From: an uncultured Opitutia bacterium
Lineage (GTDB): Bacteria; Verrucomicrobiota; Verrucomicrobiia; Opitutales; Opitutaceae
Direction: 5' to 3'
DNA length: 56,675 nt
Assembly: GCA_903827245.1 (NCBI GenBank)
Contig: CAIKHO010000035.1
Location: forward strand, 1 to 56,675
Of this stretch, positions 41,682 to 50,548 are shown one piece after another. The position numbers and the translations under genes were made by a program. The notes beneath the pieces are model-generated. The model was not told the origin of the DNA and did no database searches. It was given only the letters and a program-made list of their open reading frames with translations. Position 1 is the first letter of the stretch; every line of letters starts with the position of its first letter.

Positions 41682-43181
41682 TTACCCCAGTGCCTCGGCG
41701 AGGGCGGCGATGATATCCTCGACGGGCTCGATGCCGACGGAAAGACGCAGCAGGTCGGGATCGATGCCGCTGGCGGCGAGCTCGGCGCGGCCGGCGGGTG
41801 TGGTCACGAGGTCGTAGTGTGCGAGGTACATGAAGGGACAGATCAGGGTCGTCTTCATGCCGAAGCTCGGGCCCTTGGGCAGGCGCAGGCGGTCGTAGAA
41901 TTTTTCCAGTGAGCCGCGCAGGGAGAAGGAAATCACGCTGCCGACGGCGCCGGGCGAACGTGCGGCCCGGAGGTAGTTCTCGCGCGACGCGGGATGCAGC
42001 GCCCAGAAAACCTCCTTCACGCCGGCATGTTGCCCGAGAAAGGCCGCGACCCGCGGCACGCTGGCGTGGATCTGCCCGAGCACCGACCCGGTCTGGCCGA
42101 TCTGGGCGGCGAGGCGCGCGAGCTCGCGCGGGTAGACCGGCTCGAGGCGGGCGGCGATCTGCCGGCGTAGGAATGCCGCATCGGGCCGGGCGGGGTTTAC
42201 GACTGCCAGGCCGGACGTCAGGTCGCCTTCGCTGGCGGTGTACTTGGTCAGGCTCGTGACAACGACATCCGCATGAGGCAGCACCTCGAGGTTGAAGGCC
42301 GAGGTGATGGACGGGTCGAGCACCACGAGCGCACCGTGCCGGCGGGCCAGCGCGGCCAGCGCCGGCAGGTCGGGTGTCTGGATCAGCGGGTTGGTCGGCA
42401 CCTCGGTGATGAGGCCGGCGATCCGGTCGCCCTGTTCTGCGAAGAGGCGGGCAAGACCCGCCTGGTCGAACACATCGCGCACGTAGATGTAGTCGGCGGG
42501 CGTGGCGGTGAATTTTTTCAGGATGGCGATGGTATCGAGGTAGAGCCAGCCGAGTTGCACCCAGATGGTGCGGCCGCGGGTGGCCTGCAGTTCCGATACC
42601 GCCCGGAACGCGGCATGGATCGCGTTCATGCCGCAGTTGGCGAGCAGCAGGTCGGTGTCGGCGACTGCCGGAAAGGCCGGGCGGAGGTGGCGCTTCACCT
42701 CGGCCGCGGCGTCGCCGGCAAACGAAACCTCCGGCTGCGCCGCTGGCAACAGGCCGCGGCGCAAGAGCTCATCCTCGGCGGCGCGGGACGAAAGAAAGCC
42801 GCCGATGTTCTGGAGGAAGGTCTTGGCCCGGGCCGCGAGTTCCGCGTCCTCGGGATGGGCGACGCCATGCAGGCCGCCCTGGTGAAACGGGATAACGGCC
42901 ACCGGGCCGAGATGCGCGGCGAGTTCGTCCGCCATGCGGGCAGACGAGGTTAGCCAGAGCCGGTGGCCCGGCAGGCCGCGCTCCTCCAGCAGGACTTTTG
43001 CGAGCTGCACGAGGAACGGATGCACCACGAAGCGCGGATAGCCCGAGGTGAGGTGGCTCATGACCGCGGGGTCTCTTTCCTCGTAGCCGCGCACGGCGTG
43101 CATGGTGGGCAGGCTGCAGGAGACCCCGTGGATGCTGGCGGGAATGCGCTGGCCGAGTGGAATGGGTTGAAAGGCGGGCAT
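41682..43181 (-). CDS. Cystathionine gamma-synthase, fungal-like
   Basis: The 499-residue PLP enzyme of the Cys/Met metabolism family has the lysine motif SLTKYTASEGD and LVVLDPSITSAFN for the pyridine-binding Asp. It has an N-terminal extension of about 140 residues. That extension reads IPLGQRIPASIHGVSCSLPT, YEERDPAVM and TSGYPRFVVHPFL, the pattern of fungal cystathionine gamma-synthases rather than the 380-residue bacterial MetB. It would join O-acylhomoserine with cysteine, downstream of metX at 6 kb. ATG 43181 is the start that fits this N-terminus. Confidence 0.85.
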   Translation of the reverse strand: MPAFQPIPLGQRIPASIHGVSCSLPTMHAVRGYEERDPAVMSHLTSGYPRFVVHPFLVQLAKVLLEERGLPGHRLWLTSSARMADELAAHLGPVAVIPFHQGGLHGVAHPEDAELAARAKTFLQNIGGFLSSRAAEDELLRRGLLPAAQPEVSFAGDAAAEVKRHLRPAFPAVADTDLLLANCGMNAIHAAFRAVSELQATRGRTIWVQLGWLYLDTIAILKKFTATPADYIYVRDVFDQAGLARLFAEQGDRIAGLITEVPTNPLIQTPDLPALAALARRHGALVVLDPSITSAFNLEVLPHADVVVTSLTKYTASEGDLTSGLAVVNPARPDAAFLRRQIAARLEPVYPRELARLAAQIGQTGSVLGQIHASVPRVAAFLGQHAGVKEVFWALHPASRENYLRAARSPGAVGSVISFSLRGSLEKFYDRLRLPKGPSFGMKTTLICPFMYLAHYDLVTTPAGRAELAASGIDPDLLRLSVGIEPVEDIIAALAEALG

Positions 43182-43263
43182 GGCGGCGGGAAACCGTGAG
43201 AGTGGCAACGGGGCGCGCGGCTTGGCAAGAGTGCGGGCGTGTCATACGGCCCGCACCAAGATC

Positions 43264-43390
43264 GTGGCCGGGTTTCGCAGCGCTTGGTGGGAAATCGATC
43301 TTCGTTCTCTTTCTCGTTACTCGTTCTCGGGTTGGTATTCGGGGAGAGAACGAGAACGATTTTAGAACGCGGGCTGGGAAACCCGGCCAC
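43264..43390. repeat. Nested GTTCTCG palindrome before the gamma-synthase
   Basis: Inner arms: TTCGTTCTCTTTCTCGTTAC (from 43301) and GAGAGAACGAGAACGATTTT (to 43363). Outer arms: GTGGCCGGGTTTC (43264-43276) and GAAACCCGGCCAC (43378-43390), perfect. GTTCTCG-family element, here inside a larger stem. Confidence 0.65.
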
Positions 43391-43460
43391 AGCCCGCACG
43401 AAAGGGCTTCGCTTCCGGAGCGCCGCCTGCCACGCTGCGCGGCGCAACCCCACCACCCAT

Positions 43461-43889
43461 ATGTCCCTGATTTATACCGTCCTTCATCCGAATTACCTCG
43501 CGGTGTTCGTCGTCACGATCGTCAGTTTTATGTTCGGCTGGCTGTGGTATTCCCCGGTGCTGTTTGCCAGGGCCTGGATGGCGGAGATGAAATTCACCGA
43601 GGAAAAAATGCAGGCGGCGAAACCGGGGATGGCCCGCATGATGGCGACCAGCTTCATCTATACGCTCGCTTCGACGTTTGCGGTCGCGTCGATCATCACG
43701 GCGCACCGCTCGGAAAGTGTCCTGAAAGGCGCGATGTACGGCGGCTTCCTCGGCGCCCTGGTGGTGGCCCCCCGGCTGCTCAATGGCGGCCTGTGGGAAA
43801 ACCGGTCCGTGCGGCTGCAGGCGATCACCGTGGGCCATGAGGTTGCGTTGTTCGTGATGCAGGGGGCGATTTTTGCCGCCTGGCATTGA
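43461..43889 (+). CDS. DUF1761 membrane protein
   Basis: The 142-residue protein has four hydrophobic segments and the DUF1761 pattern: FGWLWYSPVLFARAWMAEM at the first loop, MMATSFIYTLASTFA and GHEVALFVMQGAIFAAW. Function unknown. ATG 43461 lies in a frame that opens upstream through a palindrome, but only this start precedes the first helix. Confidence 0.8.
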   Translation: MSLIYTVLHPNYLAVFVVTIVSFMFGWLWYSPVLFARAWMAEMKFTEEKMQAAKPGMARMMATSFIYTLASTFAVASIITAHRSESVLKGAMYGGFLGALVVAPRLLNGGLWENRSVRLQAITVGHEVALFVMQGAIFAAWH

Positions 43890-43965
43890 GTCCTTCGACC
43901 GGCTCGGGACAGGGCCGGCGCGAAACGGTTTGCACCCGGCGCCCGGCCCGCGTTGAACGGCGCGC

Positions 43966-44724
43966 GTGAAACTCGTCTCCTGGAACGTCAACGGCGTGCG
44001 CGCAGCGCACAAGAAGGGCCTGCTGGACTACATGGCGCAGGTCCAGGCGGATGTCGTCTGCCTGCAGGAGGCGAAGGCGCACCCGGGGGACGCCCAGCAC
44101 ATCGCGTGGCCGCAGGGTTACGAGGTGTTCTGGAATCCCGCGGTGAAAAAAGGCTACAGCGGCACGATCGTGTTCACCCGCGTTAAGCCGAAGAGCGTCA
44201 GCCTCGGCATCGGGCTGCGCGAGCACGATGCCGAGGGCCGGGTAATCACGGTCGAGTACGCGGATTTTTACCTGCTGAACGTGTACCAGCCCAATTCCCA
44301 GCGCGGGCTCACGCGGCTCGAGTACCGCACGAAGGAATGGGACCCGGCGTTTCTCGCCTACGTGAAGAAGCTCGGGAAGAAGAAGTCGGTGGTGTTTTGC
44401 GGCGACCTGAACGTGGCGCACACCGAGATTGACCTCACGAACCCGAAGACCAACCGGCGCAACGCCGGCTTCACGGACGAGGAGCGCGGGAATTTTTCCA
44501 CGCTGCTGGCGAGCGGCTTTGTCGACACGTTCCGCGAGTTCGAGCAGGGCCCGGGCCACTACTCCTGGTGGAGCCAGATGATGAACTGCCGCGCGCGCAA
44601 CATCGGGTGGCGCGTCGATTACTTTGTGGCGGCCGAAAAGCTGCGCCCCGCGCTGAAGCGCGCCTGGATCAGCCCCGAGGTGATGGGCAGCGACCATTGC
44701 CCGGTGGGGCTGGAAATCGGGTGA
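43966..44724 (+). CDS. xthA: Exodeoxyribonuclease III
   Basis: The 252-residue product has all the Xth landmarks: KLVSWNVNGVRAA, CLQEAKAHPGD, YQPNSQRGLTRLEYRTKEWD, CGDLNVAHTEIDLTNPKTN and GSDHCPVGLEI. These include the metal-binding Glu and the Asp/His catalytic pair. It cuts abasic sites and trims 3' ends. A GTG at 43966 is the start, as the domain begins right there. The CinA-like gene follows after 45 bp on the same strand. Confidence 0.92.
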   Translation: MKLVSWNVNGVRAAHKKGLLDYMAQVQADVVCLQEAKAHPGDAQHIAWPQGYEVFWNPAVKKGYSGTIVFTRVKPKSVSLGIGLREHDAEGRVITVEYADFYLLNVYQPNSQRGLTRLEYRTKEWDPAFLAYVKKLGKKKSVVFCGDLNVAHTEIDLTNPKTNRRNAGFTDEERGNFSTLLASGFVDTFREFEQGPGHYSWWSQMMNCRARNIGWRVDYFVAAEKLRPALKRAWISPEVMGSDHCPVGLEIG

Positions 44725-44769
44725 TTCGCGTGGCCTTTCCGTGCCGACGCGGACATAAGCCCGGAACGT

Positions 44770-45264
44770 ATGATCGAGCTCAAGGAACTCATGCTGCGCC
44801 CGCCGCGGCTGACGCTGGCGGTGGCGGAGAGCCTGACCTGCGGCCGGATCCAGGCGCGCGTGGGCGCCATTTCGGGTGCCTCGAATTTTTTCCTGGGTGG
44901 CATCACCGCCTACCAGCTTGAGCAGAAGGTGAAGCACCTGGGCGTGAGCCGCGCGATGGCGGAGCCGGTCAACTCGGTGTCGGCCGCGGTGGCGGAGCAG
45001 ATGGCGCGCGGCGCGTGCGGGCTCTTTGGCAGCGACCTCGGGCTCGCGACGACCGGCTACGCCGAGCCGTCGGCGGAGTGGAACGTGACCCAGCCATTCG
45101 CCTGGTGGGGGTTGGCCCACCGGCGGACCGATGGAAGTTTTTCCGTGCTGAGCGGGCGGGTGGAATATCCCGGCGCGCCACGCACGCAGGTGCAGGAGGA
45201 GGTCGCGGAGGCGGCGCTGGCGGCGCTCATCGAGAACCTGCGGGGACTGCGGAAGGCGGACTAG
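44770..45264 (+). CDS. CinA-C/PncC-like nicotinamide-nucleotide amidohydrolase
   Basis: The 164-residue product is the C-terminal domain of CinA alone: AVAESLTCGRIQARVGAISG, ASNFFLGGITAYQ, GLATTGYAEPSAEWN. PncC deamidates NMN to recycle pyridine nucleotides. In the signature AESxTGG this protein has AESLTCG, a small departure. The TAG stop lies at the start of the palindrome that follows. Confidence 0.85.
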   Translation: MIELKELMLRPPRLTLAVAESLTCGRIQARVGAISGASNFFLGGITAYQLEQKVKHLGVSRAMAEPVNSVSAAVAEQMARGACGLFGSDLGLATTGYAEPSAEWNVTQPFAWWGLAHRRTDGSFSVLSGRVEYPGAPRTQVQEEVAEAALAALIENLRGLRKAD

Positions 45265-45358
45265 TTGAAAGTTGAAGGGTAAAAGTTGAAAGCCGGCCGC
45301 TGGCTGGATGCAGCCATCCAAGCTGATGCTCCGGCTTTCAACGCTCACCTTTCAACTA
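45262..45358. repeat. AGTTGAAAG inverted repeat, copy 1
   Basis: TAGTTGAAAGTTGAAGGG (from 45262) with AAAGTTGAAAGCCGG is mirrored by CCGGCTTTCAACG and CACCTTTCAACTA to 45358. It includes the stop of the CinA-like gene. A second copy lies at 45805-45900. Confidence 0.65.
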
Positions 45359-45386
45359 TCTCGCTCCGGCCTGCGGAGCGAGGTCC

Positions 45387-45800
45387 CTACGTCAGCGAAT
45401 TCTGAAAAAATTCGATAATCTCGCCGCTGGGGCCCTCGCAGAAGGAGATGCGGATGGGCACGGCTCCCGCGCCATTGGTAGTCGCGATCGTCACGTCCTT
45501 AGGCTCCATGGTGATCTTCGCGCCGGTGGCGCGGACGCGCTCGGTGACCTCGTCGAGCTTCGTCGTGCGCAAGGCGAAGTGAATCATCACGCCGTTCGGT
45601 GACGGCTCGTAGGCCGGGTCCTCGAAGACCTCGAGGTAGTTGCCGTCGCCGGCGTCGAGCATCACGGCGCGCTGCGGGGCCTGGCGCCAGGCGATCTTCA
45701 CGGTGAAACCCAGCGTCTCCTGGTAAAACCGCAGGGTGCGGTCCCAGTCGCGGGTCTTGAGGCAAAGATGATGAAAGCCGCCGCCGAGGATCGCATTCAT
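45387..45800 (-). CDS. VOC (glyoxalase/bleomycin-resistance) family protein
   Basis: The 137-residue product starts with FHHLCLKTRDWDRTLRFYQE and has the paired beta-alpha-beta-beta modules of the vicinal oxygen chelate fold. Its later part carries VMIHFALRTTKLDEV and EGPSGEIIEFFQNS, with His and Glu positioned as metal ligands. The reaction is not identifiable. Palindromes of one family flank the gene on both sides. Confidence 0.87.
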   Translation of the reverse strand: MNAILGGGFHHLCLKTRDWDRTLRFYQETLGFTVKIAWRQAPQRAVMLDAGDGNYLEVFEDPAYEPSPNGVMIHFALRTTKLDEVTERVRATGAKITMEPKDVTIATTNGAGAVPIRISFCEGPSGEIIEFFQNSLT

Positions 45801-45804
45801 GCGA

Positions 45805-45900
45805 TAGTTGAAAGGGGAAAGATGAAGGTTGAAAGCAGGAAGGAGGAAGCGTCAGCGCAGTGCATGACTTTCAACTTTCCTCCCGGGACTTTCAACTGCC
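45805..45900. repeat. AGTTGAAAG inverted repeat, copy 2
   Basis: TAGTTGAAAGGGGAAAGATG (from 45805) with GGTTGAAAGCAGG is mirrored by GACTTTCAACTTTCC and GGACTTTCAACTGC to about 45898. With copy 1 it brackets the VOC gene. Confidence 0.65.
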
Positions 45901-45918
45901 CGCGGCGCCATCGCGGGC

Positions 45919-46593
45919 TCACGGCGCCAGCTTCTGCACGTAGGCCATGAGCGGCTGCACTTCCGGCGGGGCGGGGACCCAGTCGCTGTAGAGAAGCTCG
46001 GGCATGGTATAGTTCGTGTTGTAGAGGATCCGGTTGGCGTCGTCGTTGCGCGAAAGGTAGCCGGCCTTGACCGTGGCGCCGGCATAAAGGCCGGTGGACT
46101 TGCTGTAGACGAGCACCGGCGCGTCGATGATCGGGTGATTGTTGTCCTCGACCTCGGCGGCCTTCGGGCCGGCGACGGCCTTGGCGTCCACGCCGACATT
46201 GAAATGTTTGTTGAAGAACAGGCGCGGCGTCGCGTCGTCGGTGATAATCAGGATGGTCTCGACAGACTTGGCGCCGAGCTGCAGCCCAAGGCTGGCTTCA
46301 CCGGCGGAGATCAAAACGGGCAGGCTCCAGTGGTTGTCGGCCTTCTTGGTGAGGATGACGCCGTAGCCCTGCTTGATGCCGAAAAGGAGGCCGGCCTTGA
46401 ACTGGTTCACGATCACGATGGCGCGCGCCTTTTGCAGCACGGACGCGGGAATCGCGGTCTCGCGATGAATCATGAAGTCCTGCAGGATGGCCTCGCAGGT
46501 CTCGATGCGCGTGACGAGATCCTCACGGCTGGTCTCGGCGCGGAGCTGCGCGGCGAAGAGCGCGATGGCGGACAGCAGGAGAATTTTCTTCAT
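45919..46593 (-). CDS. Exported SYLF/YSC84 lipid-binding-domain protein
   Basis: The 224-residue product has a signal peptide (MKKILLLSAIALFAAQLRA) and the SYLF domain: FKAGLLFGIKQGYGVILTKK, WSLPVLISAGEASLGLQLGAK and RLFFNKHFNVGVDAKAVAGP. SYLF domains bind phosphoinositides in eukaryotes; bacterial members are exported and poorly understood. Start ATG 46593 is chosen for the signal peptide; the frame to 46740 upstream has none. Confidence 0.88.
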   Translation of the reverse strand: MKKILLLSAIALFAAQLRAETSREDLVTRIETCEAILQDFMIHRETAIPASVLQKARAIVIVNQFKAGLLFGIKQGYGVILTKKADNHWSLPVLISAGEASLGLQLGAKSVETILIITDDATPRLFFNKHFNVGVDAKAVAGPKAAEVEDNNHPIIDAPVLVYSKSTGLYAGATVKAGYLSRNDDANRILYNTNYTMPELLYSDWVPAPPEVQPLMAYVQKLAP

Positions 46594-46770
46594 GGTCGGA
46601 TGAGCGGGAACGGAAGGTTGGCCGGGTGCAAGTAAGCACGGCCGGTTGGAGTTGGAAAGCGCGGATTCAGGCATGTTCCGAAACCCGCGGGTGAATGTCG
46701 GGCCGACTGGCGCGCCGGGGACCTCGCGGTCCCGCCGCATCGAGCCGCCGGGAAAATTGGAAGGCGCGTC

Positions 46771-47136
46771 CTAATCGAGCCCGCGTTCCGCCAGTTCGTC
46801 CTCATCCCAGCCGAGGTAGTGACCCAGCTCATGCAGGTAGGTCAGCCGCACCTCATCGCGGAAAGCCTCCGTGTCCTCCGCGGCGAGATCCCACAGGCTC
46901 TCCAGGTAAAGGATGATCTGCGGCGGCGAGGGATTGTCCGGTGACGAGCCATGGGGATCGCCCGCGAAAAGCCCGAGGATGTCCGGCTCGAATCCGTCGG
47001 CGAGCACGCCGGCGTCCGGCGCGGCCTCGTAATGCACGGGCACGGCGAGGGCCAGCGGGCGGATCTCGGGCGGAAGTTTGCGCTGGGTGGCCTCGACGGC
47101 GGTGACGGCGATCGCCGTGATTTGGGGCAGCTTCAT
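46771..47136 (-). CDS. Zincin-like metallopeptidase (COG3824)
   Basis: The 121-residue product has HELGH (102-106) followed by YLGWDEDELAERGL, the signature of the zincin-like COG3824/DUF1025 family. It is cytoplasmic. Its start overlaps the stop of the ABC permease gene as ATGA, so the two are probably translated together. Substrate unknown. Confidence 0.88.
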   Translation of the reverse strand: MKLPQITAIAVTAVEATQRKLPPEIRPLALAVPVHYEAAPDAGVLADGFEPDILGLFAGDPHGSSPDNPSPPQIILYLESLWDLAAEDTEAFRDEVRLTYLHELGHYLGWDEDELAERGLD

Positions 47137-48908
47137 TTCACGGTTTCACCCGAAAGGTCGAATTTATCGAAGCGCCGGCCCAGCCACCACAACCCGAGTC
47201 CGATCTCGAGTCCGACGACCCCCAGCACCCCGGCGGTCGCGACGGCGGTCGAGCCGGCGCCGCCGAGCACCCAGTGGGCGGCAAACCACAGCAGCACGCC
47301 GAGGACCGCCGCCGGCAGCAGTGCGGCAAGGATCACGACGAGCTGGCCCGCAACGAAGATCATGCGCTGTCCCATGACATCGATGCCGCCCCGGGTCCGG
47401 GTCGTCTGGGCCCAGGAGGGGAAGAGGAGCGTGGCGGCGTTGGGGATCATGAGTTGCAGCAGGCACAACGGCGGGGCGATGACGGCGAGGCAGAGCGCGA
47501 CGGTGCTGCGAACCCCGGGGCTGAGCCCGCCGGCGAACCGCGGCATCGGGCCAAGTGCGAGGGCGGCCGCGAGGATGGCCAGCCAGAGCAGCGCCGTGAG
47601 GATGGCCATGGGGGTGAGCATTTCACCGAGCATGACCTGCCAGCCTTGCAGCGGGTAGGTTTTCAGGATGTCGGCATGGGTCAGGTCGCCGCGCAAGTCC
47701 TGTCGCGCCAGCTGCGGCCCGAGCAGCAGGATGTAGATGGAGGCGAACAACGCCATGCCGGCCACCGCGGCCAGGGCGGCCCGCCGGCCCTCGTCGCCGT
47801 GCTGCAGCCAGTTGGTGCCGGCCGCGATCAGGACCGCGCCGATGAGGAAATTGCGGGAGCTCAGGAAGGCCGGCGATGCGAGCAGGTTCTTCCAGAGGAA
47901 CGCGAGCTCCGGCCGCCCGCCGGCCGGCGAGAGGACAAACGGCTCGCGGCGGGCCCGGGCCGGACCGCGGGCCAGCCGGAAATTGCCGGCCCGCGCGGCG
48001 GCGAGCAGCCGGGAACGTTTTTCCGCCTGGGCGATCGAGGCTTCCTCGAATGAGGTTTCGGAGCGCAGCACCCAGACGTAGTGTGCCGCCAGCAGCAGGA
48101 GGGCCGGCCCCAGGGCCAGGAAAAATTCGCGCCAGTCCGGGGCGAGGAACGGACCCATGACGACCTTGATGGGCAGCAGCAGCCAGTGCAGCAGGCCGGT
48201 GTTGGTCACGCTGGCGGCGTATTGCACCAATGCCGCGGGCGAACCCTCCTCGTCGGGGAATGCCGGTGCCGTGATCCAGACCGCATAGCCCGCCGCGGCA
48301 ATGAGGAGGAGGATCAGGCCCGTCACCACGGCCTGGCGCCGCGCCTTGCTGAGGCCGCCCTCCGTGAGGCGGGTGACGGTGAAGGCCGCGCCGATGGTGT
48401 GCAGGTTGAGGGTGGAAAGAATCACCCACCAGCCGACCGCGTGGATGAGCGGGTTGCCGCCGAGGAAGCGGCCGCGGCCGGTCAGGAAGGTGAGCAGGAC
48501 GGACGAGAGAAGGATCGTGAGCTGGGAGCTGAGCAGCTTGAAATGGATGAGGGTGCGCCGCGAGACGGGAGCGGGGAAGAGGAAGGCGATTTCGGCCTCG
48601 GTGAACGCCACCCCGGGACGGTCGGACGGTGCCAGCCACGCCGCACCCAGGCGGAACAGGGCGAAAAGCGTGAACATGCCGAACAACATCAGCGCCGGGA
48701 TGGCGGCGGCCCCGGCGTCGAGGGCCGGCACACCCGCGCCCGTCGGGCCGGGTGACACGAGGAACACGCGCCGGAGGAAAAAGAACCAGAAATACGCCGC
48801 GCCCGCGATGGCCCCCACCAGGTAGCGCGGGTGCCGCATGCGCCGCACGGTGCTGACCAGGTGGTTCTTGAGGGAGGTGAGCCGCAGGTAAAGCAGGGCT
48901 TGGATCAT
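47133..48908 (-). CDS. Putative ABC exporter membrane protein
   Basis: The 591-residue protein has about twelve hydrophobic segments in two halves separated by a basic cytoplasmic stretch near 300-340. The first half has RYLVGAIAGAAYFWFFFLRR and AFTEAEIAFLFPAPVSRRTL, which suits the putative ABC exporter family rather than a classical ABC-2 permease. The ATP-binding protein gene lies upstream on the same strand across a palindrome. Its substrate is unknown. Confidence 0.8.
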   Translation of the reverse strand: MIQALLYLRLTSLKNHLVSTVRRMRHPRYLVGAIAGAAYFWFFFLRRVFLVSPGPTGAGVPALDAGAAAIPALMLFGMFTLFALFRLGAAWLAPSDRPGVAFTEAEIAFLFPAPVSRRTLIHFKLLSSQLTILLSSVLLTFLTGRGRFLGGNPLIHAVGWWVILSTLNLHTIGAAFTVTRLTEGGLSKARRQAVVTGLILLLIAAAGYAVWITAPAFPDEEGSPAALVQYAASVTNTGLLHWLLLPIKVVMGPFLAPDWREFFLALGPALLLLAAHYVWVLRSETSFEEASIAQAEKRSRLLAAARAGNFRLARGPARARREPFVLSPAGGRPELAFLWKNLLASPAFLSSRNFLIGAVLIAAGTNWLQHGDEGRRAALAAVAGMALFASIYILLLGPQLARQDLRGDLTHADILKTYPLQGWQVMLGEMLTPMAILTALLWLAILAAALALGPMPRFAGGLSPGVRSTVALCLAVIAPPLCLLQLMIPNAATLLFPSWAQTTRTRGGIDVMGQRMIFVAGQLVVILAALLPAAVLGVLLWFAAHWVLGGAGSTAVATAGVLGVVGLEIGLGLWWLGRRFDKFDLSGETVK

Positions 48909-48930
48909 GGCGGGGGCATGGGATGACAGG

Positions 48931-49016
48931 ATCGTTCTCGTTCTCCTAATTGTTCCTCGTTCTCGATCCGAAATTCATGACGCGAAGAAAGAGAACAATA
49001 ACGAGGAACGTGAACG
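48931..49016. repeat. GTTCTCG inverted repeat between the two exporter genes
   Basis: ATCGTTCTCGTTCTCC and TTGTTCCTCGTTCTCG (48931-48966) are mirrored by AAAGAGAACAATAACGAGG (48987-49007) and GTGAACG. GTTCTCG family, like 24896, 43298 and 53122. It lies inside what should be one ABC exporter transcript. Confidence 0.65.
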
Positions 49017-49022
49017 CCGGGT

Positions 49023-49754
<732 letters not shown>

Positions 49755-49924
49755 GGGTGGCGACGCTGCCGGCAATACCCACCTTCGGCAAGCCCGGCGG
49801 GGGCGACCTCCCGCCAGCAGGCCAACGGTGCCGCGTGACTGTCCCGTAACCCGTGGCGGGATGAGCCGTCTTTTGGGTTAATATCGTGCGAAAAGACGCA
49901 CGTCACCCAATCCAATCCCAAAAA

Positions 49925-50431
49925 ATGAAATCACTGCTCAAACTCTTCGTCCCCGCCTTTGCGCTGGGTCTGTTGTCCGCCTCGCTTGTCCGAGCCGAGG
50001 ATCAGGCTGCTCCGCCCCCGCCGCCCCCCCCGGGCGACGCTCCTCCTCCCGGTGGACCCGGTGGTGGCGGACGTCGCGGCGGCCGCGGCGGCATGTTGAC
50101 CCCGGAGCAGCAGGTGCAGCGGCTCGACGCAGCCGTGAAGCTCACGGACGACCAGAAGGCCAAGGTCATCGAAATTTATAAAAAGGCCGGCGCCGACGCG
50201 CAGGCGCTCCGCGGTGGCGGCGGTGGCCGTGAGGAGATGATGGCCAAGGGCCAGGAGATCCAGAAGGCCGCGCACGACCAGATCCGCGCCCTCCTGACGG
50301 CGGACCAGCAGACGAAGTTTGATGCCATGCCGCCTCCGCCCATGGGTGGCCGTGGCGGACGTCGCGGCGGCGCTGGTGGCCCTGGCGGCGGCGAGGCACC
50401 ACCTCCTCCGCCCGCGGCTCCGGCCACGTGA
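49925..50431 (+). CDS. Exported Spy/CpxP-like protein with LTxxQ motifs
   Basis: The 168-residue product has a signal peptide (MKSLLKLFVPAFALGLLSA). A Pro run and Gly/Arg-rich stretch follow, then a helical core with LTPEQQ, LTDDQKAK and LTADQQTK, the LTxxQ motifs of Spy/CpxP chaperones. Gly- and Pro-rich tails flank the core on both sides. It is probably periplasmic, perhaps a chaperone or stress sensor; no two-component genes are nearby. A strong intrinsic terminator follows at 50475. Confidence 0.75.
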   Translation: MKSLLKLFVPAFALGLLSASLVRAEDQAAPPPPPPPGDAPPPGGPGGGGRRGGRGGMLTPEQQVQRLDAAVKLTDDQKAKVIEIYKKAGADAQALRGGGGGREEMMAKGQEIQKAAHDQIRALLTADQQTKFDAMPPPPMGGRGGRRGGAGGPGGGEAPPPPPAAPAT

Positions 50432-50474
50432 CGGACTGTTACGTTTTCAAAAAAATAGCCTGACCCAATTCAAT

Positions 50475-50514
50475 CCGCCGCGTGGTGAATTTCACCCGCG
50501 GCGGTTTTATTTTT
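50475..50514 (+). terminator. Intrinsic terminator after the Spy-like gene
   Basis: CCGCCGCG (50475-50482) pairs with CGCGGCGG (50497-50504), extended by GGTGAA/TTCACC near the loop, then TTTTATTTTT. Orientation fits the plus-strand Spy-like gene, 40 bp upstream. Confidence 0.85.
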
Positions 50515-50548
50515 CGACTCGGCGACCGCCGCCCCGCACGGTGCGGGC

